Origin: JBHIER01 sp046760705 [NCBI: bacterium] | Lineage (GTDB): Bacteria > JBHIER01 > G020348925 | NCBI GenBank assembly: GCA_046760705.1 | Contig: JBHIER010000025.1 | Coordinates: 1-14,541 of the forward strand | Direction: 5' to 3' | DNA length: 14,541 nt | Shown: positions 1 to 6,588 of the stretch, one piece after another | Layout: every line of letters starts with the position of its first letter | Numbering within the stretch: position 1 is the stretch's first letter | Notes under the pieces: generated by a model | Databases searched by the model: none | What the model saw: the letters and a program-made list of their open reading frames with translations, nothing else | What the model was told of the DNA's origin: nothing | Position numbers and translations under genes: made by a program

Positions 1-1404
1 AAGGAACAATCATACAGTCCAGGTGTGATGCGCTATGTGGAGCAGGCAAAAAGAATGCTTGCTGAGCGCGAAGGGTACGTGAAGGAGGTTGTCAGAAAGT
101 GGAAGTTCGATACCATAGCGGTCCATGGTCTGTACACCGTTGAGGAGGCTCTGGACAACAATCAGGGGGCTGTGATCGAACCCATGTTCATGAGCGCTTC
201 CCAGGCTTATCGCGACTCCGACGAGATGGAAGCCGCTCTGGCCTATCTCATCCCCACCTGGTGCTATTCGCGCATCGCCAACCCCTCCACCTATTACCTC
301 GAATGGACTCTGGCCCTCCTGGAGTCCTACGGCTCTTATGTGGAAGCCTCCTGCTGCTCGACTGCATCAGGCATGGCTGCAGTCATGAGTGCCATCGATC
401 CGCTCCTTGTTAAACAAACGAAGCGATTCGATGAGAAGATCAACTTTGTGGCCACCTGTCAGGTTTACGGTGGCACCTTTCAGCAGTTCGCCCAGCGCAA
501 GATGGCCGACCGGGGCATCGAGTGCCGCTGGGTCATCCACTCTCACGATCTCGACGAATGGGCCGCGAAGATCGATGAGGACACTCGCTTCCTTTACGGC
601 GAGCTGCCCTCCAACCCAGGCCAGGCCTTTTTCGATCTCGATGCGGTCACCGAACTGGCCCATTCCCGGGGCATTCCGATGATTGTCGATAGTACTGTGG
701 CCACCCCCGCCCTGCTCCGGCCCATAGCCCGTGGTGCCGATATCGTGGTTCAAAGTGCCAGCAAAAGTCTCACCACCAGCGGTTTCGGCATGTGTGGCGC
801 GCTCATCGCCCGGAAAAACATTGTCACGAAAGTGGACAATCCGCCCATGCAGGAGAACTTTGCCGAATACGTAAAATTTCTCCCAAACCGCGACAACGGC
901 CCGTGCCTGTCACCCATCCAGGCCGTTCTCACCCTCAACGACATCCGGACGCTCCGATCCAAAATGGATCTTCTGAGTCGGAATACTATGAGAGTTGCTC
1001 AATTCTTAGAGCAGCATCCCAAGGTGGAGCGGGTCGATTATCTGGGACTGGAGTCCCATCCCCTCCACGAGTTGGCCAGCAAATACATGATCCTGGTCGA
1101 TTCGGAGTACGACTACGGTAAGCCGGTTAACCGTTACGGACATCTGATCTCCTTTCGGGTCGAGGGTGGAGCGCAGCCTACGCGGGTCATGTTTGACAAT
1201 CTGAAACGCATCTGGCGATCTACGGATCTGGGACGGATCAAATCGGTGGCCACCATTCCGGCCATTTCAACCCATCAGCAGCAGGGAGAGGAGGCCCGTA
1301 ATATGGCGGACGTTCCATCCAACATGGTCCGACTCTGCGTCGGTGCTGAGCACCCCGATGACATCATCGCCGATTTGGATCAAGCGCTGAATGTCATAAA
1401 ATGA
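1..1404 (+). CDS. Cys/Met metabolism PLP-dependent enzyme (5' end open)
   Basis: This is a fold-type I PLP enzyme of the cystathionine gamma-synthase / O-acetylhomoserine sulfhydrylase / methionine gamma-lyase family, cytosolic, acting in sulfur amino acid metabolism. Counting from the GTG at 25, the PLP lysine is K247 in SASKSLTTSG, preceded by the cofactor aspartate D222 in IVDST. YSR at 81-83 is the phosphate-binding motif contributed by the neighbouring subunit. YGGT (148-151) and PSNP (195-198) are also family motifs. R436 in RLCVGAEHPDD is the usual carboxylate-binding arginine. At about 459 residues it is longer than the usual 380-430, with an extra N-terminal segment of about 40 residues. 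The frame is open to base 1 and the GTG at 25 has no nearby Shine-Dalgarno, so the true start is probably at or beyond the window edge. Substrate and exact reaction cannot be told from the sequence. Confidence 0.9.
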   Translation, partial: KEQSYSPGVMRYVEQAKRMLAEREGYVKEVVRKWKFDTIAVHGLYTVEEALDNNQGAVIEPMFMSASQAYRDSDEMEAALAYLIPTWCYSRIANPSTYYLEWTLALLESYGSYVEASCCSTASGMAAVMSAIDPLLVKQTKRFDEKINFVATCQVYGGTFQQFAQRKMADRGIECRWVIHSHDLDEWAAKIDEDTRFLYGELPSNPGQAFFDLDAVTELAHSRGIPMIVDSTVATPALLRPIARGADIVVQSASKSLTTSGFGMCGALIARKNIVTKVDNPPMQENFAEYVKFLPNRDNGPCLSPIQAVLTLNDIRTLRSKMDLLSRNTMRVAQFLEQHPKVERVDYLGLESHPLHELASKYMILVDSEYDYGKPVNRYGHLISFRVEGGAQPTRVMFDNLKRIWRSTDLGRIKSVATIPAISTHQQQGEEARNMADVPSNMVRLCVGAEHPDDIIADLDQALNVIK

Positions 1405-1428
1405 GAGAAGAATCCTTCTGCCAAAATC

Positions 1429-1707
1429 TCAGAAATTCAGATACACCGTCAAACAAGTAAGATGGGAGAATCTTCTATTCGTTTTATCATTGAGCTCGCC
1501 TATCCTTCCATTCACATTATCACTCAGATCATCGACCCTATGGTTAAAATCAGGTCTCAACTCATCTATTCTCATCGATAACTCAGCAGGGTTCCCTTTG
1601 CAAGGGTGGACAGGGGCAACCCAAGTCCCTACGGATGAACCCCCCTCATCAGTTACAAGGAGTGTGATGTGAACCAGTATTTCAAGGAGAAGCGAAACTA
1701 CCATCAA
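1429..1707 (-). CDS. Possible small coiled-coil protein or remnant
   Basis: A 92-codon minus-strand ORF. Only its second half looks like protein: from about MRIDELRPDFNHRV onward there is a heptad-like pattern with repeated 'DELxD / GRIGEL / NDKxNRRF' elements, as in short coiled-coil proteins of the 'MDERFDKVDERF' sort. The first half (VHITLLVTDEGGSS...) is not convincing and the upstream ATG has no clear ribosome binding site. A start at the internal ATG would leave about 47 residues. It may be the surviving 3' part of a small membrane/coiled-coil gene similar in kind to the broken one at 9238-9434, though I see no direct sequence match between them. Confidence 0.25.
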   Translation of the reverse strand: MMVVSLLLEILVHITLLVTDEGGSSVGTWVAPVHPCKGNPAELSMRIDELRPDFNHRVDDLSDNVNGRIGELNDKTNRRFSHLTCLTVYLNF

Positions 1708-1840
1708 TGACTATGAAGATTTTGGCATTGGGAAAGACATCTCCAATCTCGCCTCTCTTCAGCAGATAGGTCGTAACATCAATCGGCGTCTTTTGGACGT
1801 CCAACGAGTCAGCCATAACTGTGGTTTCAGGTGAGAGCAT
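1682..1840 (-). CDS. Short unrecognised ORF (52 aa)
   Basis: A minus-strand ORF running from ATG at 1840 through a second ATG at 1816 to TGA at 1682. Its composition is protein-like (for example TPIDVTTYLLKRGEIGDVFP, then AKIFIVIDGSFASP), with a plausible alternation of helix and strand. No good Shine-Dalgarno precedes either ATG, and it overlaps the start of the 1429-1707 ORF in another frame. I do not recognise the family. It could be a fragment of a larger gene lost by decay, or chance. Confidence 0.22.
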   Translation of the reverse strand: MLSPETTVMADSLDVQKTPIDVTTYLLKRGEIGDVFPNAKIFIVIDGSFASP

Positions 1841-1913
1841 TGACCGTTAAGGAAGACACAGGGCTCCTCACAATGGCAGGCAAGATAAGCAGAATTTCAG
1901 GTTCCCCCTCTGA

Positions 1914-1945
1914 CTCAAAGAGACTCTTTCAGTGCCCTCTTTGAG
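1914..1945. repeat. Inverted repeat, 9-bp arms
   Basis: CTCAAAGAG and CTCTTTGAG form a perfect 9-bp stem around a 14-nt loop, 32 bases past the stop of the minus-strand gene ending at 1978. It could fold in the 3' end of that transcript and stabilise it or mark its end. A U-tract is absent, so it is not called a terminator. Confidence 0.35.
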
Positions 1946-1977
1946 CCCAGCGGATGGAATATTTGCCGCTGTTTCAT

Positions 1978-2868
1978 TTACCACGACGTCTGATCGATCA
2001 CCCCGAAGAAATATTTCAGACAGTGGCCCAGATTCGTCACAAGATCTGGTTTGCTGTTGATGATCATGATGTTGCCGGGGACGAGGAAGATCCGATCGTA
2101 GATTCTCTTGATCAGCCTTCTTCTCCTTCTCAGCGCCGAATGCCTGGCCATCAATCCCCAGCGGAACATCTTGTTGATCTTATCCTCGAGCCTCAGATGG
2201 GTGTCGACCAAGTAGATGGCCAGATTGGGTTTCAGATCCTCCCATCGCCCCAAGAACTCGTCAATGCTTTCCTGGTGGATATTTTTGGGCGGTGATGACT
2301 TCGTTTCGACGTAGACCAATTTCTGCTCGACCCGGGCGATGACATCATAGTCGCCCCCGAGGTCCGTATCCAACACCTTCACCCCCCAGGAGGCGACGGA
2401 GCAAAACTGCCGCCGAAAGATCTGGGCCACGAACCACTCCAGGGTCCCCCCGAAACTGTCGATGTCCGGCTTCGACAGGGCGTATCGCCCGCCCGATTTT
2501 CCTTCGACGATACCACTCCTGGTCAGAAAACCTAAATACTCCTCCACCTTCTCAGCGGCGCAGTAATGGAGAAGGTCGCCCTTGTCAAATCCGTCTCTGT
2601 ACTTGATGATGTCCCGGAGGACAATTCGAAATGAGTACCTCTTCAGCAGCTCGTAGTACTTGTTTATGATCCGCGGGGTAGGCCGAGGGGGATAGACGAG
2701 GTTCCCCATGGGACAGTCGTTCCCGAAAGTGAAGCCCCGCCGCCGCAGCGTCTCGGCAATGGTGACCTCCCGTCGATCTACCAAGGATTGGAGACGTTTC
2801 ACCTCCTCTTTCAGTCTCTCAACTTCGGATTGTATTTTCTTGAGCGTCTTCTCCATTCCTCTTTCCAT
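1978..2868 (-). CDS. Coiled-coil / winged-helix / PD-(D/E)XK nuclease-like protein
   Basis: A 296-residue cytosolic protein with three visible parts. Residues 1-40 are a charged coiled coil (SEVERLKEEVKRLQSLVDRR). Residues about 75-132 read as a winged-helix domain ending in a wing-like GIVEGKSGGRYALS. Residues about 140-225 carry a restriction-endonuclease-like core: E144, then D175 in GGDYDV, then E188-T189-K190 in VYVETKS, followed by a helix and the strand LAIYLVD. The spacing matches the PD-(D/E)XK superfamily active site, so metal-dependent DNA cleavage is the inferred activity; the target is unknown. The C-terminus has a basic patch (ARHSALRRRRRLIKR, about 241-255). It stands alone on its strand, with no methyltransferase or helicase beside it. 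A second ATG four codons in (2856) is an alternative start; neither start has a well-spaced ribosome binding site. A role in defence, repair or mobile-element biology is possible. Confidence 0.75.
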   Translation of the reverse strand: MERGMEKTLKKIQSEVERLKEEVKRLQSLVDRREVTIAETLRRRGFTFGNDCPMGNLVYPPRPTPRIINKYYELLKRYSFRIVLRDIIKYRDGFDKGDLLHYCAAEKVEEYLGFLTRSGIVEGKSGGRYALSKPDIDSFGGTLEWFVAQIFRRQFCSVASWGVKVLDTDLGGDYDVIARVEQKLVYVETKSSPPKNIHQESIDEFLGRWEDLKPNLAIYLVDTHLRLEDKINKMFRWGLMARHSALRRRRRLIKRIYDRIFLVPGNIMIINSKPDLVTNLGHCLKYFFGVIDQTSW

Positions 2869-2921
2869 TAGCCCCGTGCGCGCTGAGCCCTCTTAGGCCT
2901 TCTCGTCCCTTCTCATCTGAT

Positions 2922-2950
2922 AGTATAAGACATTTTGACCCACGTGTCGA
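2922..2950 (-). promoter_or_regulatory. Sigma70-type promoter for the nuclease-like gene
   Basis: On the minus strand TCGACA (-35, one mismatch) and TATACT (-10, one mismatch) are separated by exactly 17 bases. Transcription would start near 2915, leaving a leader of about 47 bases before the ATG at 2868. The -35 overlaps a region with two direct copies of TTGACC on the plus strand (2935-2940 and 2959-2964, 24 bases apart), possible operator half-sites in this divergent intergenic region. Confidence 0.5.
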
Positions 2951-3067
2951 GGAAAATGTTGACCTCGGTTCAATTTTCTCTTGCTTCTCACGTTCATTTC
3001 GGTTAAGTTTTAAACGTCTATCACATGTGCAGCCGACTGTCGTGGGATACTGAAAGGTGAGAAAGAT

Positions 3068-4345
3068 ATGAGAACCTACGGAATGAGATTGGTCTTTTTG
3101 ATGGCGATCGGCCTCCTTTCTCTGGCGTCGGTGGCTTCGGCAGACCGGATCCTGATCCACATGGATCTGCCGCAGACGGACCATCTGAAGGCCTACGGTG
3201 TCGCCTACTGGACATTGGAGCACGGCATCAATGTGGAATGGCTCCTCAACTACCGGGGTGGATCTTTCATGATGGACTACGACGACGCCGTAGCCAGGGA
3301 GGCTCGCATCAGAGGTGTGGCCTTCTCCGTCATTGCCGGAGCAGAGGTGGCAAAAATCTATCACGAGATTGAAGAGAACAACATGGAGGTTGTCCTCTTA
3401 GAGAAGGCCCCAGCCATCGCCATTTACGCCCCTCCCTTTCGGGACGCGGAAGCCTGGGATGACGCCGTCAGCCTGGCCCTGGACTACGCCGAGATTCCCT
3501 ACACCGTCTTGTGGGATGAGGAGGTTCTCAAGGGAGAGTTGGAGGACTACGACTGGCTCCATCTCCACCACGAGGACTTCACCGGCCAGTACGGGAAGTT
3601 CTATGGCTCCTACCGCAATGCGGCTTGGTATCAACGGCAGGTGAGGGAGAACGAGGCCGTGGCCAAGAAGTTAGGGTTTCATAAAGTCTCCAAATTGAAG
3701 CTGGCTGTGGCCAAGATGATCAAAGAGTACGTGCTTCGAGGCGGTTTTCTCTTCGCCATGTGTTCGGCCACCGACAGCTACGATATCGCCCTGGCGGCCG
3801 AGCCTACGGACATCGTGGACAGCGTCTTTGATGGCGACCCGCCGGAGCCGGGCTGCCAGTCGAAGCTCGATTTCACCAGGACTTTCGCCTTCGAGAATTT
3901 CAAACTGGTGATGAGCCCTCTCATCTACGAGTTTTCGAACATCGACACCACCCCCCTTCGTCCGGCCCTCGGCCCGGAGGCGGACTATTTCACCCTCTTC
4001 GAGTTTTCGGCCAAATACGACCCGGTCCCGACGATGTTGACCCAATGCCACGTGCCGGTCGTCAACGGATTCATGGGCCAGACCACCGGGTTCAACCGGG
4101 AGACCATCAAAAAATCGGCCGTTCTTTTGGGCGAAATGGAGGGGACCAACGAGGTGAAATATCTTCACGGGAATGCGGGCCGAGGCACTTTCACCTTCTT
4201 TGGCGGGCACGACCCAGAGGATTACAAGCACCACGTCGGTGACCCGCCGACCAACCTGGCCCTGCATAAAAACTCACCCGGCTATCGGCTCATTTTGAAC
4301 AACATCCTCTTTCCTGCCGCCAGAAAGAAGGAGCGGAAGACATAG
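3068..4345 (+). CDS. Secreted GATase-like protein of the family often labelled 'asparagine synthetase B'
   Basis: A 425-residue exported protein. A signal peptide is clear: a hydrophobic run at about 7-22 ending in an ASA cleavage site near residue 25. The mature part starts with a conserved block (MDLPQTDHLKAYGVAYW), then WLLNYRGGSF (58-67), WLHLHHEDFTGQYGKFYGSYR (163-183), GGFLFAMCSATDSYD (225-239, with C232 at a possible nucleophile-elbow position), FTFFGGHDPEDY (375-386) and a C-terminal tail ending KKERKT. I recognise this arrangement as a family widespread in Bacteroidota and relatives, often named asparagine synthetase B. The SGGxDS ATP-pyrophosphatase loop of real AsnB is absent, and so is an N-terminal catalytic Cys. 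A class-I glutamine-amidotransferase-like or ThuA-like fold is inferred from the GG-F-AMC block; function is unknown. The start is supported by AAGGTGAG at 3054-3061. The gene is divergent from the nuclease-like gene. Confidence 0.8.
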   Translation: MRTYGMRLVFLMAIGLLSLASVASADRILIHMDLPQTDHLKAYGVAYWTLEHGINVEWLLNYRGGSFMMDYDDAVAREARIRGVAFSVIAGAEVAKIYHEIEENNMEVVLLEKAPAIAIYAPPFRDAEAWDDAVSLALDYAEIPYTVLWDEEVLKGELEDYDWLHLHHEDFTGQYGKFYGSYRNAAWYQRQVRENEAVAKKLGFHKVSKLKLAVAKMIKEYVLRGGFLFAMCSATDSYDIALAAEPTDIVDSVFDGDPPEPGCQSKLDFTRTFAFENFKLVMSPLIYEFSNIDTTPLRPALGPEADYFTLFEFSAKYDPVPTMLTQCHVPVVNGFMGQTTGFNRETIKKSAVLLGEMEGTNEVKYLHGNAGRGTFTFFGGHDPEDYKHHVGDPPTNLALHKNSPGYRLILNNILFPAARKKERKT

Positions 4346-4421
4346 CCCACAGAAGCAGGGAGACGCAGAGCTTTTTCGAAATACAGCAGCACTGGAGTGT
4401 TGGTGTATTGAAAAATCTTGG

Positions 4422-4434
4422 ATCTGCCGCAGAT
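4422..4434. repeat. Small inverted repeat ATCTG-CCG-CAGAT
   Basis: A perfect 5-bp stem with a 3-nt loop in the 172-base gap between the secreted protein and the alcohol dehydrogenase. A second, longer-loop pairing (CCCCG with CGGGG) occurs near 4460-4490. Neither is followed by T-rich sequence, so the gap shows no clear terminator and the two genes could share a transcript. Confidence 0.25.
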
Positions 4435-4517
4435 TCAGATTCTAACGCGATTCACAACCCCGCGGCGGCCGTTTTGGAATCCGGGGCAGAGTTTCATCTT
4501 AGGCCTCTGAATAGAGC

Positions 4518-5669
4518 GTGAGCGACACCTTCACCTTACAATTTCCGACCAAAATCATCTTCGGAGACGGCTGTCTTGACCGAATTGGGCCGGAGGTGGG
4601 GGAGTACGGGGGGAGAGCCCTGCTGGTGATGGGCAAGCGGGCCATGAGGGAGACGGGTGCCTTCGACAGAGCCGCTGGTCTGCTGGACGATGCGCAAGTG
4701 GAGGTGGTGGTCTTCGACGGTGTGGAATCGGAGCCCTCTTTGGAAAGGGTCGGAGAGGGCATTTCGAGGGCAAGGGAGAGGGCCTGCGATGTGGTCATCG
4801 GCCTCGGTGGGGGGAGCGTTGTGGATGCGGCCAAGGCCATTGCGGCCCTGGTCCTCAATGACGGTTCAGTGGAGGAGTACCACCAGGGCAAAAAGATAGA
4901 AAGGCCGGGCCTGCCCTTCATCGCCGTACCCACGACCGCGGGAACCGGAGCCGAAGTGACCAAAAATGGAGTTCTGACCGATCCCCAGCGAAAGATCAAA
5001 AGAAGCATCCGCAGCCACCACATGCTGGCCAAGGAGGCCATCGTCGATCCCGAGTTGACAGCAACTGTACCGCCAGAGATCACGGCCATCACAGGAATGG
5101 ATGCTTTCACTCAGGCCGTAGAGGCTTACGTCTCCAAGGCGGCCAGCCCGGTGACCGACGCAATGGCGTACAGAGCCGTTCAGTTGATTTTCGAACATCT
5201 CCCCAAGGCTGTGTCCAAGGGCCAGGACCCCCGGGCTCGGAACGCTCTGGCGCTGGGAAGTCTGCTCTCGGGGCTGGCCTTTTCCAACGCCGGCCTGGGT
5301 GCAGCCCACGGACTCTCCCATCCCATCGGAGCCCTCTACTCCATTCCCCACGGCACAGCATGCACCATACTCTTGCCGCACGTGATGAGGTTCAACCTGC
5401 CTGCACGAGTAGAGAAGTACTCCCTTCTGGCCGATGCCATGGGCCAGGAGGGGGATTTGATCGAAGAGAAGGCGCAAAAGGCAGTCGAGGCCATAGAGGG
5501 GCTCATAGAACAGGTCGGCATCCCAAAGACGTTCAGGGAGTTGGGGCGTTTCGACCTCGACGTCCGTAAGGTCATTTCCGATTCGAGGGGCAACAGCATG
5601 AGCTTGAACCCCAGAGAGCCTTCGGATGAAGATTTGAGGTCAATTTTGACGGCGGCCATGGGCGGGTAA
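4518..5669 (+). CDS. Iron-type (group III) alcohol dehydrogenase with Gln in place of a metal-ligand His
   Basis: A 383-residue NAD(P)-dependent alcohol dehydrogenase of the Fe-ADH family, expected to interconvert alcohols and aldehydes or ketones in the cytosol; length is typical. The cofactor site is GLGGGSVVDAAK (95-106), followed by PTTAGTGAEVT (138-148). Compared with lactaldehyde reductase FucO (ligands D196, H200, H263, H277), the equivalents here are D195, Q199, H264 and H278, with H268 at the catalytic-His position. One metal ligand is therefore Gln in GMDAFTQAVEAYVS. The start is GTG at 4518: an in-frame TAG at 4512 forbids anything earlier, and there is no strong Shine-Dalgarno. 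The MBL-fold gene follows after 30 bases, suggesting cotranscription. The natural substrate cannot be read from the sequence. Confidence 0.93.
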   Translation: MSDTFTLQFPTKIIFGDGCLDRIGPEVGEYGGRALLVMGKRAMRETGAFDRAAGLLDDAQVEVVVFDGVESEPSLERVGEGISRARERACDVVIGLGGGSVVDAAKAIAALVLNDGSVEEYHQGKKIERPGLPFIAVPTTAGTGAEVTKNGVLTDPQRKIKRSIRSHHMLAKEAIVDPELTATVPPEITAITGMDAFTQAVEAYVSKAASPVTDAMAYRAVQLIFEHLPKAVSKGQDPRARNALALGSLLSGLAFSNAGLGAAHGLSHPIGALYSIPHGTACTILLPHVMRFNLPARVEKYSLLADAMGQEGDLIEEKAQKAVEAIEGLIEQVGIPKTFRELGRFDLDVRKVISDSRGNSMSLNPREPSDEDLRSILTAAMGG

Positions 5670-5699
5670 TAAAAAGGAGCGACCCCGTATCAAAGACTC

Positions 5700-6479
5700 A
5701 TGCCCACTTCGAAAGACAGAATCATCTTCCTGGGCACAGCCGGGGCCCGCGTCGTCGTCTCCAAACAGATTCGGGCCTCAGGGGGTATCTGGCTCACACA
5801 GGATGATACCAACCTGTTTATCGATCCTGGGCCAGGGGCGCTGGTGAAATGCCGCACCCGAAAGGAGAAACTCGATCCGAGGCAACTGGATGGCATTCTC
5901 CTCTCGCACAAACATCTCGACCATTCCAACGACATCAATGCCATGATCGAAGCCATGACCGAAGGCGGCTTCAAGAAAAAGGGGATGGTCTTTGCTCCAT
6001 CCGATGCGCTCAACGAAGACCCCGTCATTCTCAAATATGTGCGTGAATATGTGAACGACATTCAGATTCTGGAAGAAAACCATGAGTATATTATCGGAAA
6101 TATAAGATTCTCCCCTCCGGTCAAGCACCATCACGGAGACGTCGAAACGTACGGGGTCAACTTCTTCGGCTCAAAGTACACCATCTCCTACATCACCGAC
6201 ACGAAGTTTTTCCCGGAGCTGAGCCGGCACTATCGAGGCGATGTGCTCATCGTCAGCGTCGTTCGCCTCAAGCCCAGCCAATACTATCATCTCTGCATCG
6301 ACGAGGCCCGACAGATCATTGAAGAGGTCAGACCTAAAGTGGCCATCCTGACCCATTTCGGTATGACTGTCGTCCGGGCCAAGCCCTGGGAGGTGGCCGA
6401 ACAGCTCTCAAAGGAAACCGGCCTCACCATCATCGCCGCCCGGGACGGGATGACCTTTGGGTTGGACGAGATCTGTTAG
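5700..6479 (+). CDS. Metallo-beta-lactamase-fold hydrolase
   Basis: A 259-residue MBL-fold metal-dependent hydrolase, probably cytosolic (no signal peptide). The two-metal site is complete: H70-K-H72-L-D74-H75 in LLSHKHLDHSND, H145 in KHHHGD, D167 in YITDTKFF and H219 in LTHFG. H197 in YYHLCIDEA matches the extra His seen in RNase Z-like branches. The N-terminal strand FLGTAGARVVVSKQIRASGGIW is also typical of the RNase Z/phosphodiesterase-like side of the superfamily, but the flexible arm of true RNase Z is not apparent. It follows the alcohol dehydrogenase by 30 bases. A GGAG lies just after that gene's stop, about 20 bases before the ATG, which is rather far. Substrate unknown. Confidence 0.88.
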   Translation: MPTSKDRIIFLGTAGARVVVSKQIRASGGIWLTQDDTNLFIDPGPGALVKCRTRKEKLDPRQLDGILLSHKHLDHSNDINAMIEAMTEGGFKKKGMVFAPSDALNEDPVILKYVREYVNDIQILEENHEYIIGNIRFSPPVKHHHGDVETYGVNFFGSKYTISYITDTKFFPELSRHYRGDVLIVSVVRLKPSQYYHLCIDEARQIIEEVRPKVAILTHFGMTVVRAKPWEVAEQLSKETGLTIIAARDGMTFGLDEIC

Positions 6480-6546
6480 GGAGGGACTTGAACGAAATTG
6501 ACGTCTAAAAAGTACATAAACGACTCGCAACTCACGTCGCGCAATC

Positions 6547-6572
6547 AATGCTTTCGGCGCTTCGCAAACACG
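6547..6572 (+). repeat. Dispersed 26-bp repeat, copy A
   Basis: A 26-base element built around CTTTCGGCGCTTCGCAAAC that matches 24 of 26 positions of another at 13190-13215, in the same orientation. It lies 16 bases upstream of the AT-rich propeller gene, next to its ribosome binding site. Weak similarity extends to the left (CATAA... and TCAA/CAATC). It is non-coding in both places, since the surrounding frames differ. Confidence 0.5.
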
Positions 6573-6588
6573 GAAGTTTTTAGGGGGA

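Larger units (their letters stand above)
1405..1977. other. Gene-poor stretch with decayed-looking small ORFs
   Basis: About 570 bases between the PLP enzyme and the convergent nuclease-like gene hold no gene I can call with confidence. Two small minus-strand ORFs overlap here (entries at 1429 and 1682). There are several short inverted repeats: AGAAG/CTTCT just after the PLP enzyme stop, CCCTT/AAGGG at 1594-1606, and CTCAAAGAG/CTCTTTGAG at 1914-1922 and 1937-1945. None is followed by a T-run, so none is a convincing intrinsic terminator. The stretch looks like eroded genes plus spacer. Confidence 0.4.

Noticed and set aside
1914-1945. 9-bp inverted repeat as an intrinsic terminator of the nuclease-like gene
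   Set aside because: No T-run follows it on the minus strand.
2819-3364. 181-codon minus-strand ORF across the divergent promoter region and the start of the secreted protein gene
   Set aside because: It overlaps a well-supported signal-peptide gene, its composition is not protein-like, and it also overlaps the nuclease-like gene start.
3671-4267. 198-codon minus-strand ORF
   Set aside because: It lies entirely antisense to the conserved GATase-like gene, whose family motifs are clear; GC-rich codons favour such open shadows.
4499-5477. Two 203-codon minus-strand ORFs
   Set aside because: Both are antisense to the iron-type alcohol dehydrogenase, which has full family motifs.
6512-6585. 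Repeat copy A as an integron attC site
   Set aside because: No matching pair of core sites (RYYYAAC/GTTRRRY) with the long imperfect stem of an attC, and no integrase in the window.
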